Below, in pieces: positions 10,101 to 22,100 of a stretch of 64,000 nucleotides of DNA (within the stretch, counting starts at the first letter, position 1; every line of letters starts with the position of its first letter). Location: the NCBI GenBank assembly GCA_029961685.1, contig JARWKL010000011.1:64501-128500 (forward strand), in the 5' to 3' direction. Below the pieces are notes generated by a model, which worked only from the letters and a program-made list of their open reading frames with translations, had not been told where the DNA came from and ran no database searches. Made by a program: the position numbers and the translations under genes. This DNA comes from Aristolochia californica. Taxonomy: Eukaryota; Streptophyta; Magnoliopsida; Piperales; Aristolochiaceae.

Positions 10101-13100
10101 TCGTGGAAAATATGAACTCGGATCCTCCATCGCATTGGCATTACTTTTTGTATGCCTCAACATTTATCGGATGTGGGTTTGTTTCTCCTGCACATCCACA
10201 TACCCAAGTTGGGGCGTATGATTGCATCGGCTTGCCTTGGGTACATCTCATGGCTGATTTGGCAGGAGAGAAACAAATAGACGTTTCAACTCTCAACATC
10301 TCTCTATTGAGGCCATCACGGAAATGATTGTGGGTCAGATCTGGCCATCACGAAAGTGATTGTGGGTCAGATCTCGGCTTGGCTTCACACCAAGAAGGAT
10401 TTTGGCTCTTTCAGTGGCTCCTCTTTGCGGATCAACTGGCGATGTATTGCACATATGCGGGGAAGCTAGCGGCCTCCTGCATGCATTTCGTGGTCCCCCC
10501 CTCCTTGAATTTTGATGGTAGCGCTCGGGGTAGTCCGGGACTTGCCGGCTTTGGGGGAGTTATCAAGGATTCCCTGGGTAACAACCTCTTCTCATACACA
10601 GGGCCAATTTGAATTTTTGATTCCACCACTGCAGAGCTCCGGGCCTTATATTATGATTTAACAACTTTCAAAGACCATCTCCAGGACCCCCTCATTATTG
10701 AAGGAGACCAGTGTTATTATTCATTGGTGCTTTATTGCTTCTACATCCCCATGGAGACATTGGCCTTTTTATCATCGTGTTTTGGACATTGTGGCCAACC
10801 TTTCTTGTACATGGTCTCATATTCCCCGTGCCGCCAATTCCTTGGCAGACAGGCTTGCTAAACATGGGACCTCCCTTCCCACAATGGTTGTAACAGTAAG
10901 CCCCCATAGTTTGTAATTTTCTTCTTCTTTTTTAATACATTACCGCTTTTATAAAAAAAAAAGTTGGCCCACAATCCATCAACTATTCTACTAGACCCAC
11001 AAATAGATGATTTGGTACTTGTCAAATTAGGTGTCATATGATGAGCAGCTCCTGAGTCTACGATCCAATTGTTGGATGATGCGACCAGGAGAGCAGAAGT
11101 ACTTGGATGTGCCTAAGTAGTCATAGCAATAACAGAAAATGATGCTTATAACCATGTAGACACAATAGATACTTGTGCTACTTGTTGTAATAATTTCTGG
11201 TAATCTCCCCCTGACACAATCATCATCTTAGGTTTTTTCCACCCTTTCTCTGATACCATGCAGAATTAAGTTATAGTTGAGAATTTAGGAGTAGAGAGAA
11301 GAAAGAGGGACAAGAGGAATTCTGCATAAAAAAGGAAACAGGTAGGAGGGTCTAAAACTCGACCCGTCTTCCTTAAAAAATGCTTATTAAGCTTCTCTGT
11401 GGTCGTACTAATCTCTCACATTAGTTATCTGACTATAATTTACTTCATCAAGACTACTTATCTCGACAGTTATCTTAGCACTTCCCATGCCACTACTAAT
11501 TGCAACTCATGAGTGTTATTTTCCGAAGGGGTTATTATATAAATGATCATCATGAAAAGCTTGTTTTGACTTTGTTAGGTTTGGTTACTTGTTCCTGTTG
11601 TTGATCTTGTGATTGGTATAATAAATATAAATATGTTTTTTTATATTCAATAAATATTATTTCTGCAGCTCATTACAGATGTAAATATAGCTGTTGCGGT
11701 TGAAGCTATCCAAGCTGTTGGAAATCTGGCCAAGGGTCTTAGAAATCACTTCTCTGCAAGTTCACGCTTTCTTTTACCAGTTTTACTTGTGAGTATGACA
11801 CTATGATCTGTCTTTTACTGTTGTCTATCATTTGTTTTTGTTTGTGCCGTTCTATGCTAATAAGGAAGTGGTCCAAAAGTAGTCTATCCAAAAGTATTTC
11901 TAAGGAATGCTTGTTATTTTGTTCATGCATGGAAATTATGTTTTGATTGAAATTCTCTTTATTTAAAGTAGCAGCAAGTCTTTTTTTTTGTTCTTTGTTT
12001 TTTCATCATTTAACATCTTCTCATCAATCATCTAAGAAATTGGCATATACATTTATAATTTATGTTTTTTGCACATTTTTTTTATTTCTTGTGCTTGTAG
12101 AAATTGTAGGTAAAATTGAGCTTTTTGATGTTTACTTTTTAGTCACTTAAAATGCTAAATTGTTTTCTTTTCAGTAAAGTAAAAAAATGGGTGTCTTATG
12201 TTTTTTCTTTTTTTTTCTAGGAAAAACTGAAAGAGAAGAAGCCAACCTTGACAGAGGCACTTACTCTGACTCTTCAAGCGATGCACAAGTCTTGGTGTTT
12301 GACTCTAGCGGATATTGTAGAGGGCAAGTTCTTACTTCGTGTGAATTCAAACACAATTGAAGTTAATAACTTAGTGACTTTCATGAATCGTTGAAACTCT
12401 TACACAATGAAATCTCTTTCTTAGATTATAAGGAAAAATATCCTCTTAGACCGAAGGTACATAATCTCTTTTATTTAGGAATTATGGAAACAATAGATGT
12501 CACAGATGTTAACTATTATTTTTTTTAGTGCTGGATTATATTAAAAGCTCAAAAGAGCAAAAAAATGTTTAAATGGCTATGGAAGTTTAACACTCACTCC
12601 TCAAATCTTTGGAAGGAAATGGTTCTCACAAAGCTGGGTAGGGAACCTCATTGGTGCATGTCTGGTGGGAATCGTAGAGCCCTTTCCCCAATATGGAGAG
12701 TGCTGTATCTTTTGCTTCCAAAATTTCATTCCGCAAGTAGATTCTATGGTGGCAATGGTAGATCGCTCAAGTTTTGGAAAGACTTGTGGATAGGGCCGGA
12801 GCTCCTGCAGGCTGCATTCAAAAGTCTTTTTCTTCTCACGACTCGCAGAGACATATCAGTAGTAGAAGCTTTTGAGGGGGGGGGGGGGGGGTGTATGTGC
12901 CTCCATCCTAGAAGGGGTCTCTTAGATAGTGAGGCTTTGGAAGCTAGTCGATTGATGGACCTTGTTGCTTCGTTTAAAATCCGTCCTTTGAAGGCTGACA
13001 AGCTCGTTTGGTGGCCAGCCGGATAAAAAGGGTTCATTCACGGTCTCATCGGCATACGGATTTTTAAATGGCAGTAACTCGCCTGGAGGGAGAATGGGAT

Positions 13101-16100
13101 CAATTTCGTATAGCGTTTATGTGCCCCTCCAAAGGTAAAATTCTTCATGTGGAGTGCCTGTCAAGGCAAAATTCTCTCAGCAGATGTATTGAGAAGAAGA
13201 GGACACCCCTCTGTTAATCCCTTGTGTCCACTCTGCAATTCTGAGAACGAAACTACTAGTCACATTCTACTCCACTGCAGTTTCTCTTGGAAGGTGTGGA
13301 TCAACATCCTAGGTAAGTTTGGGCTATAATTCTGCATGGTAGCTGATATCCTCGCGTTCAGTAAATCACTCATGGGTACCTCTATGCCGAATCTTGGTAA
13401 GATGATGCGCTCTGCGTGCTCTAGTTTCATCCCGTCGGGGCTTTGGAATGAGTGGAATAGAAGACAATTTGATGTAAAAAGTGAATCTTTAGACCGGGTT
13501 GCGGACAGAGTGGTTGGTCATATATCAACTTGGCTCTTAACAATGAAATCATTCTCTCCCTATCTGGGTTCCTCCATTCGTGAAAACTGGAGAAACTTGG
13601 CATTGATACACATTGGGAAAAAAACCTCCGGTCATGCAAGAATGGACTCCTCCTGATCCTGGTTATCTCGTTAAATTTTGATGGCTCGTCTCTTTGCAAC
13701 CCTGGTATTTCTGGTTTCGGAGGAGTAATTTCAGATCATTCCGGAAATCAGCTCTCTATGTATGCCGGCCCCCTTGGTATTTAAGACTCTACATCTGCTG
13801 AGTTACAAGCTCTCCACTCCGGTCTTCGTGTTTTCAAAGATAAATGCAGGGGGCCCCTCCAAGTTGAAGGGGACTCTAAAGTGGTGATTGGATGGTGTGA
13901 GAACGCATCTTCTCCTCTGTGGAGGCATTGGGATACTTTTAAGGAAATTTTAGAAATTACCTCAATTGTTTCTTGTTGTTGGACTCACATTCCGAGATCC
14001 GCAAATTCGGCGGCTGATGTACTTGCCAGGCTGGGAGCTACCTTACAATCGTTGGTTGTAAGGGAAATGCTCCCCCAAATTTTGTAATCTCTGTTGTTTT
14101 ATTAATACATCTTTATAAAAAAAAAGGGCAAAAAGATGTTAACTATTATGAAAATTGGAAATCTTGTGGATTGATGGGTTCATAATAACAACAATGGAAA
14201 TTGGCCTAAGGAGCTAAACATATAGTCTTGATTTTTTATTAGATGTCATTGGAAGCACATGATGTCATCAAACCTCCCAAATTGACTGCCGCTAATTGGT
14301 AATTTTTAACGGCTACTCCTGCTGGTTTAGGCTTGGATACTTGTGAGCATGAGGGGTGATATCATGTCCTTCTCTTTTGGCCCTCTTAGGTGTGGAGACT
14401 CTGTGGAGGCTTGGGCACATGGTTCTGCTAGTCAAGTTGAAATTATATAGGGGGTTCTCACTTTGGTCTTCTTGTACTAGAGGGATCGCCTAGACAGTTT
14501 CCAGCTGAGTTGTTGTCAAGTCACCCGTTTATGTGAGACTTAATGATATATTTTGAGGCACCATTTTTGTATATCATAACTTTCGTATTCAGAGTTCTCT
14601 ATCTCTTGGCTCTTGGGCATTAACTTATATGGCTGCTGAATTGGCATAAGAATGCTTTTGGATGACACCTTGTCACTAGAACCTCCCTTTGACCCGCTAG
14701 TTCTTTTGAAGAAGTCTATTTTGACCCTCTAGTGCTTTTCACAGATTGTTCTGTAGTTGTAAAAGAAAGTTATTTGGCTTCTTTCCGAGTTTGAAGGAGT
14801 TGGTTGAAGACCTTATTTAGTTATCGTCATACACAACTCTACACATATTAAAATGGTGTTTAGTATACTGATTATTTCTTATATAATAGTGCATAACAGG
14901 TTATACATCATTTTCAAGGAACTGGATTTGTTTATAAGTTCCTTTATTTTGGATTTTGGGAAGCTTGAAAAAAATCAAGCTTGCGATCTATATATTTTAA
15001 ATAGTGTTGTGTTATATTAATAGGCTCAAAAGAGCAAAATTACAAGGAGGGGGAACTGTCTCAAACAATGAGAGATTGTTGGGAGATTCCAAATTTAGCT
15101 ACCCTATCAGCCAAAGAATTGGCTGACCTAGGAATGTGATTCTAAGTACAAGAAATGGAAGGTACAATATCTACAATAGATGAAATAATTGGCCAATGCC
15201 GCCAAGGGGGGGAGGTTGAGCCAGAGCACCAGTTGATGACCACTTTAGAGTCCCCCTTAATCAGCAACGTCCCTTGAAGACGGTCTTTGAAAATCTTCAC
15301 TTCTGCAGTGTTGGAATCCTCTATACCAACTGACCTTGCATAAGAAAGAACAATTTCTTCTGGGGGGAGGCTCCCACTCTCCCATGATCGGAATCTTCTG
15401 GGGACCCGCCATATAGGCTAGAAGACACCAATTCCATCAAAGGGGGACACCTGCCTGAGGAGCAAATTCCTTTTTGGTGTGGAGTCAGCTGGAAACCATA
15501 CCCTCTGTGCAAGAGACCGTACTATCCAGATTTCTGAACTTGGAATTGAATATCCAAATATTTCTCTTAAGCCATAAACACCAAGCGATGTGAGCGAGGC
15601 AAGCAGAGAGCAGAAGCTTGCCAATTTTAGGAAGGCGAGTCCCCAACACCATCTGAAAAGTGCTGAATAAATCGTGATGGAGGCCCACTTGAATGCCAGC
15701 AAATTGAATGCCAATTTTCTAGAACACTGGCATCCAAACTCTCTCGAAAAGCCACAGTGCAGAAGAACATACTGAATTGACTCCTCACATATGCCATAGA
15801 GGGGGCAAGTACCAACTAATCAAATTCTCACCCACAAACTATTAGTTGATCTAGGAATCAAAGTCCACTTACTAGCAAAAAGATGAGCTAAATTTAGAAT
15901 CTTATAGAAATAATGCCAATGCTCCAAGTAGGAGATTTTTTGCCATCACACCAACTTATCACACTTTTAGAATCTCCCTCAACATGAATCTGACCTTGAA
16001 ATTTGTCATGAAAAATGTGAAGAGCTTGCCTAAGAGCAAGAAGCTCTATTGAAGTATAGTCAGAGATACTAATAGACCCGAAAATGAGACCAAAATGTGG

Positions 16101-19100
16101 CCTAAAGAGTCTCTAAAGACACTGCCAACACCTGAAGGACCAGGATTCCCTAAAGATGACCCATCTAAATTTAACTTTATAAGATGAGAATGAGGCGGAG
16201 AACATTCAACCACTTAGGAAGAGAAAATTGAATGATTCAAATCAACCTGAGCCCAACTGTTCCTCAATATTTCACAAGAAATCTCGTTAAAAAATTTCAA
16301 AGACTTCATTCAAACAACAGTTTGAGAAAATGCCTTCATAGCCAAGGACTACTATGAAGAAGATATTTGCTAAAAATATCTAAAATTTCTCTCTGACCAA
16401 ACCAGCCAAGAATGAAGGCTAAACAAGCTTGCATCATTACTTTCCCATACATTGGAAAGCAGATCCCCATACAGAGAAAAATGAATATAAAAATAGATAC
16501 TGGGATACAAAAGCTCATACCAATCAAGGCAAAAAATCTGTTCCAAATGCACCAAGAAAATTTGCTACAAAGAAGCATGTGGTCGTTTGATTCATTCTCA
16601 TTTTTGCAAAGCAAGCATAAAGAGCTGGTGATAAAAGACCCACGGCTAATCAGATTGTCATGGGTGAGAATTGTCCCATGCAAAGCACTCCATAAGAATT
16701 TTTTTGCCATAGGAGACCCTGATAGAGACTAGGCAGATGTAGCTGAATTTTGAGAAATAGAGTTAGCAACAACCAAATAGTAACAAGATGAAATAGAAAA
16801 CATGCTATTTAACAATTTTATCCATCTGAATGACTTTGAGATAAATACCATCAAGCTTGCACATAACTTATGGGGAGCATCCTTCATTGCCCTCATCCCT
16901 AAAAAATCCGCCATGGAGCACCCCTGAGATTTCTGGCTCATCAGCCTTGTCTCTTGCCCCTACAAGCTAATTGCTGGGATCCTTGCCCATCGTCTCAAAG
17001 CTACCCTCCCCATTGTCATCCACTACAGTCAAAGTGCTTTCATTAAAGGTTGCTCCATTCTTTACTCGGCTATGGCTGCCCACGATCTAGTGGACATCTT
17101 CAAGCGCTTAAGGAAATCTAAGATTATTATCAAGCTTGACCATGAGAAGGCCTTTGATCGGGTCAATTGACAGCTGCTGGACTACATCTTTGACCGAGTG
17201 GGATTTGGCGAGCGTTGGCGATTTTAGATAAGGAGCTGCATCTCCTCGACCTCCTTTCCATTCTTCTCAATGGAACTGCATGTGGCTACTTCAGAGGCAC
17301 CAGAGGAATTCACCAGGGGGATCCCCTCTCCCCTCTTTTCTTCAATCTCATTGCGGAATACCTTTCCTCTCTTGTCCACTTTGCCAAAACCACTGGTTTG
17401 CTCTCCTTGGCTGATGACCATAAGAAATTTGACGTCCTCATTCATCAGTTTCCTGATGACACTCTCTGGTTTGGCACCGACACCTTCAATCAAGCCAAAA
17501 TAATTGAGGCCCTTCTTGGGCTGTTTGAAATCACACCTAGGTAGAAAATCAATTGGCACAAAACCATTAGTATGGGATTCCACATCACCTCAGAGGCTCT
17601 AGTCCATGGTTGCTTGCCTTGGATGTACCATTGCTACTCTACCCACAACATACTTGGGACTCTTCTTCGATAGCTGCCCTCACAAAAATTTATGAACACT
17701 TTTGCTCATGAAAATGGAGCATTGACTTGCAACTTGGCGGTGAAGGCTCTTATCAAAGGTAGATTGCCTCACTCTTCTCAACTCATGTATTGCTGGACTT
17801 CCCAACTACTATACCTCCTTCCTCCCATGTCCAATGTCCATCTACCACTACCTTGATCACATCAATTGAAGATGTCTATGAAGGGGAGTGGACGACGGCT
17901 TCAAGTATCGCCTCGTGAATTGGAAGGAGAGCAGCAAACTGAAGATTCTCAGTGATTTGAGCATCCGTCTCATCGAAACCATGAGCTTGGTCCTCCTCAA
18001 GTGGCTTTGGAAGTTAAACACCGTCCCACACACAATTTGGAGGCCCATGGTTGTTGCTAGACTCAATCGGGGAACTTGTGGGTAATCATGCCAAAAACTC
18101 TCTCCTATTTGGTTCTCTATATTCTTTCTTTTGCCTACTTTTGGGGTGGCCGTGAGATACTTTGTTGGGAATGGCCGTCATGTTCGTTTTTGGAGCGATT
18201 GGTGGTGAGGTCTCACACCTTTCAAAGATTTCTACTGTTCATTCCCAGCCCTTAGTTGCAATCCGTCCATCTTTGTGGCTGACTCGTGGGGGCCCGATGC
18301 TTGCTGGAATCTCCACCTCAGGCAAGGTCTCAATGATGTTGAAGCCACTTAAGTTTGCTCCCCCGTGGATGACCTTGATGAATCACTATCATAAACCATC
18401 TTGAGGACAAGCTTGTTTGAAGACACACCCATAGTGGTAAATTTTAGATTGCCTCAAGTTATCTCTTCCTTTCTGGTTAGACATCTGATCTTGGACAACA
18501 CCACATAGCTTTTGCATGACACTTCTCAACCCCTCCCAAGATCAGATTTTTCATTTGGAGCACCTGTCACAACAAAATCTTGACTTTTCACTACCTCTGA
18601 ATGCGTGGTACTATGGGGCCCTCTATCCTCTGCTTCCTCTACAACCTTGGTGAGGAGAGTGTCTCCCACATTCATCTTCATTGTCTTTTTGTTGGGAGAT
18701 AAGGACTTAGATGCTCAGACTCATCAGCCTCCAATTTTGCTTTCAAAAGGATCTCATCTCCACTTGTCACCAGCTCCTCGGGATCCCCCTCCCTTGCCTG
18801 GGGAAAGCTCTTCTTTTAGCTTGTTTGAACCACATCTCTTTAGGCCTCTAAAGGGAAAGGAGCATCCATTGTTTCAGCTTCGAATCTGCAAGCGTTGATA
18901 AAGTTGCTACTTGCATTATTGGCCAGATCTCCAGATGGATTTACACTGGAAAAGAGTTCACTCATCTTGGTGATGTCCTCCCTACAACAATTGGTACGCA
19001 TTAGTCAACCCTGTACACGACTGGAGCCCTCCGTGTTTTGATGGTAGTTCTATTTACAACCTAGGGCTGGCCGGCTTTGGAGGATTCATCTGTAATTCTA

Positions 19101-22100
19101 ACAATACCTCTGCCCTCTCCTATTCTGGACCTTTGAGGACTTCAGACTTCGAAGCTCATGGCCCTATTTTGGGATCATATCTCGGGCCTTCACTTTTTTT
19201 AAGGCGATTTCAAATTGGTGATCTCTTGGTACTCATCCTCTTTTCTTTCTTGTATTTGGGCTCATGTTCCATAGTCAGCCAATTCTTTGGCCGACTTCCT
19301 TGCTAAGAATGGTGTCTTCGTCCAATCTCTTCTTGTAATGGGGCCCCATTCTTGATTTTTTTGTATTTTGCTGTCTTCTGATTAATAAACTCATCAGTTT
19401 AAAAAAAAAAGGTCACTAATATCCAGGGCCTCAACATCATTTAACATTGGAAATGACGACTCCAATCAATGTTTTTGAATCTACATCGTTCAAAAAAATA
19501 CATGATGTATTGTAGATGTATACTATTTCAAACAAGCATGTAATGATGTTTGAGGTATGCAAGGAAATAGTTACTTCTTATTTTACCACATATTTCAAAG
19601 TTTATTTTGCTAATTAACACCTTTTGGCATGCATAGCTGTAACTACTTCATATTATGCAGATGTTAGAGGAGCAGTAAAAAATAAAGTTCCACTTGTTCG
19701 CTCATTAACTCTAAGCTGGGTGACATTTTGTATTGAAACCAGTAACAAAACAACTGTCCTTAAGTTGCACAAGGATTATGTCCCTATTTGTATTGAAGTG
19801 AGTTACTGCAAAGCTCTTTTTACTCTATATTTAAATTTTATTTTATTCCCTGTATGTGAAATTTAAATGCCCCTTAAAATTCTTCCTCATCTCCTACTGA
19901 CCTTATGCAATTTCCTGGTCTGTCTAGTGTTTGAATGATGGCACTCCAGAAGTTAGAGATGCCGCGTTTTCTGCTTTGGCAGCAATTGCAAAGGTACTGT
20001 CATGTCGTTGTTGTCAGGGTGTTCTTTCTATTAAGAAAGTTTTTGAGTATACTTGTTTTGAGGTTGTTATGAAGCTGGATGTAGATTGTTTTCTTTCTTA
20101 GTTGGTTGGCATGAAACCATTGTTTTCTTTCTTAGTTGGTTGGCATGAAACCATTAGAAAGGTCTCTAGAAAAACTTGATGAGGTGAGAAAAAAGAAGCT
20201 CTCGGAGATGATTGGCAGTGCTGGAGGGGGAATGCCTTCTGCTAATGGCTCAGGTATGATTTTTTTTATTGTTTCATATGAAACCCATACTATAACTTTA
20301 TCAGAATAATTTTTTTGAATGCTAAGTTAATTTTGTCTTGTTCAGGTCCAGTCTCCTCAAATGGAATTGTCTCAGGTACAGAGGTAAGTGTTGGTCTTTA
20401 TCACTTACGGGTTTTTCTTAATGCATGACAATTTCTATTTTAAAAGAAGTGGAAACCATGTGCACTTCCTGGTTAATTTTCTGTATGTCAACAGACCTCT
20501 TCATGTTATTTATTCCCAACTCTAACAGGAGTGGCTTTTGTTTTTTTTTTGTCTAATTGACCATTAGTTCTCATCTTATTTCTTTCACGTTAAGTGATAC
20601 AATTCTTTGTCGGAAGGTAATATCAGTCAAATACAGTTACTCTGACCTTGATTCCTCAAGGACCCTTTGTGATCTATGCTTTCTGCATGTTGAGAATTTG
20701 AATTTTTTTTTTTTTTTTTTGAAATAGTGCCGGTTTATTTTAAAGAGCTACAAAGAGCTGAATTGCATAGTAGGAGGATCATCCCACATAGTGAGAGATT
20801 ACAGAGAGGTCCCAAGCTTAGCTAATCTATCGGCCGATCTAGGAACATGATGGCAAGTACAAGAAATGGTAGATACAATGTCTGAGATGTGGAAACCGAG
20901 CACCAACTGATAATAACTCTGAAGTACCCTTTAATAAGGAGCTTTCCATGAAGCCGCTCCTTGAAAATTTTAACACCATGATGAAGAGTAGTCACCTCAG
21001 CGGTGTTAGAATTCACAATACCAGTTGGACCAGCATAGGATAGGATGACCTCACCTCTTCGGTTTCTGAAAACGCCCCTAGTGTTTGTCAGGCCCGGGCA
21101 CCCCAAAGCATTGCCGCCAAAGTTCAGTTTGATGCAATCACTGGGAGGAATCCATTTGGCCGTGGTAGGAGGTGTTTGGGGTCCCGACGTATGAGCCAGA
21201 AGATTGCAATTCCATCGAAGGAAAATTCCCTCATGAGGGGGGGGGGGCAAATTCCTTCTTGGTGTGCAACCAACTAGAGATAAGACCCACAATGGAAGAG
21301 TATGATAGGCCCTAAGATTGTGTATAAGAGTTTTTTGTTTTAAAACTGATTAGAAATTTACTAAGTGAACGAAAGGCTACAAGTTTCCATCCCCATGATT
21401 AGAGGAGGCCGAAAGAGCATCAATTGCACAACAGCTAAAGAAAAACATCTAGAAATATGGATGAATTATAGGTGATGGATGATCTTTTCAGCTATCGACT
21501 GAAGCTTTTCCAGACTGAAGATGTAAGAATCCAAGCTGTAATAAGGAGCTGTGCTTTTAAAATATTTCCTCCACAACAGTCTGCATCAGGGGGGTCTGTC
21601 TCTTGTTACACTAGCCAATCATAGTAGAAAAGTCCCCCTTCAAGGAGAAGAGACGCTGAATCTCGGATCTGCAATCCAAATGCTGTGAAGGAGAGCTTGC
21701 ATCTCAGCAAGGAGAGAGTCACTAAACCAAGAGGGCCACAATGGGAGAGTGATTTTTTCTCATCACTATCAAAAACACTGGCCCAAAACCAGGCTAGGTT
21801 TCCACTTGTGCTGCCATCAAAGTTAAACTTAATAGGCTCCACCTAGGAAGGAATCCATGTAGTAATAACCTTTGGACTAGTGATTAGAACTCTGAGACAA
21901 AGAGAAGTCTCTTCGCATGTGAAGCTACGAGATGGTGAGGCTTGTACTTCCATTTTGCCAACCTCCTCAGCTTCATCCCTAATAGTACGATGTCTCTTTC
22001 CATCCAAATACCCCATGGGTTGACTGCATCCAAATATGATTGTTCCAAATTTTTGTTAGGACAGACTCCCAACCACATGTATGCTGTCTGGCGTTAAAAA

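Noticed and set aside
12520..14133. Single twin-primed (internally inverted) LINE insertion
   Set aside because: Two separate target-site duplications fit two successive events. Twin priming gives one tail, but here 3' ends point both ways.
20102..20135. Upstream acceptor of exon 8 as the main start
   Set aside because: It causes a frameshift and a stop after 25 codons. Only the downstream acceptor continues LERSLEKLDEVRKK.
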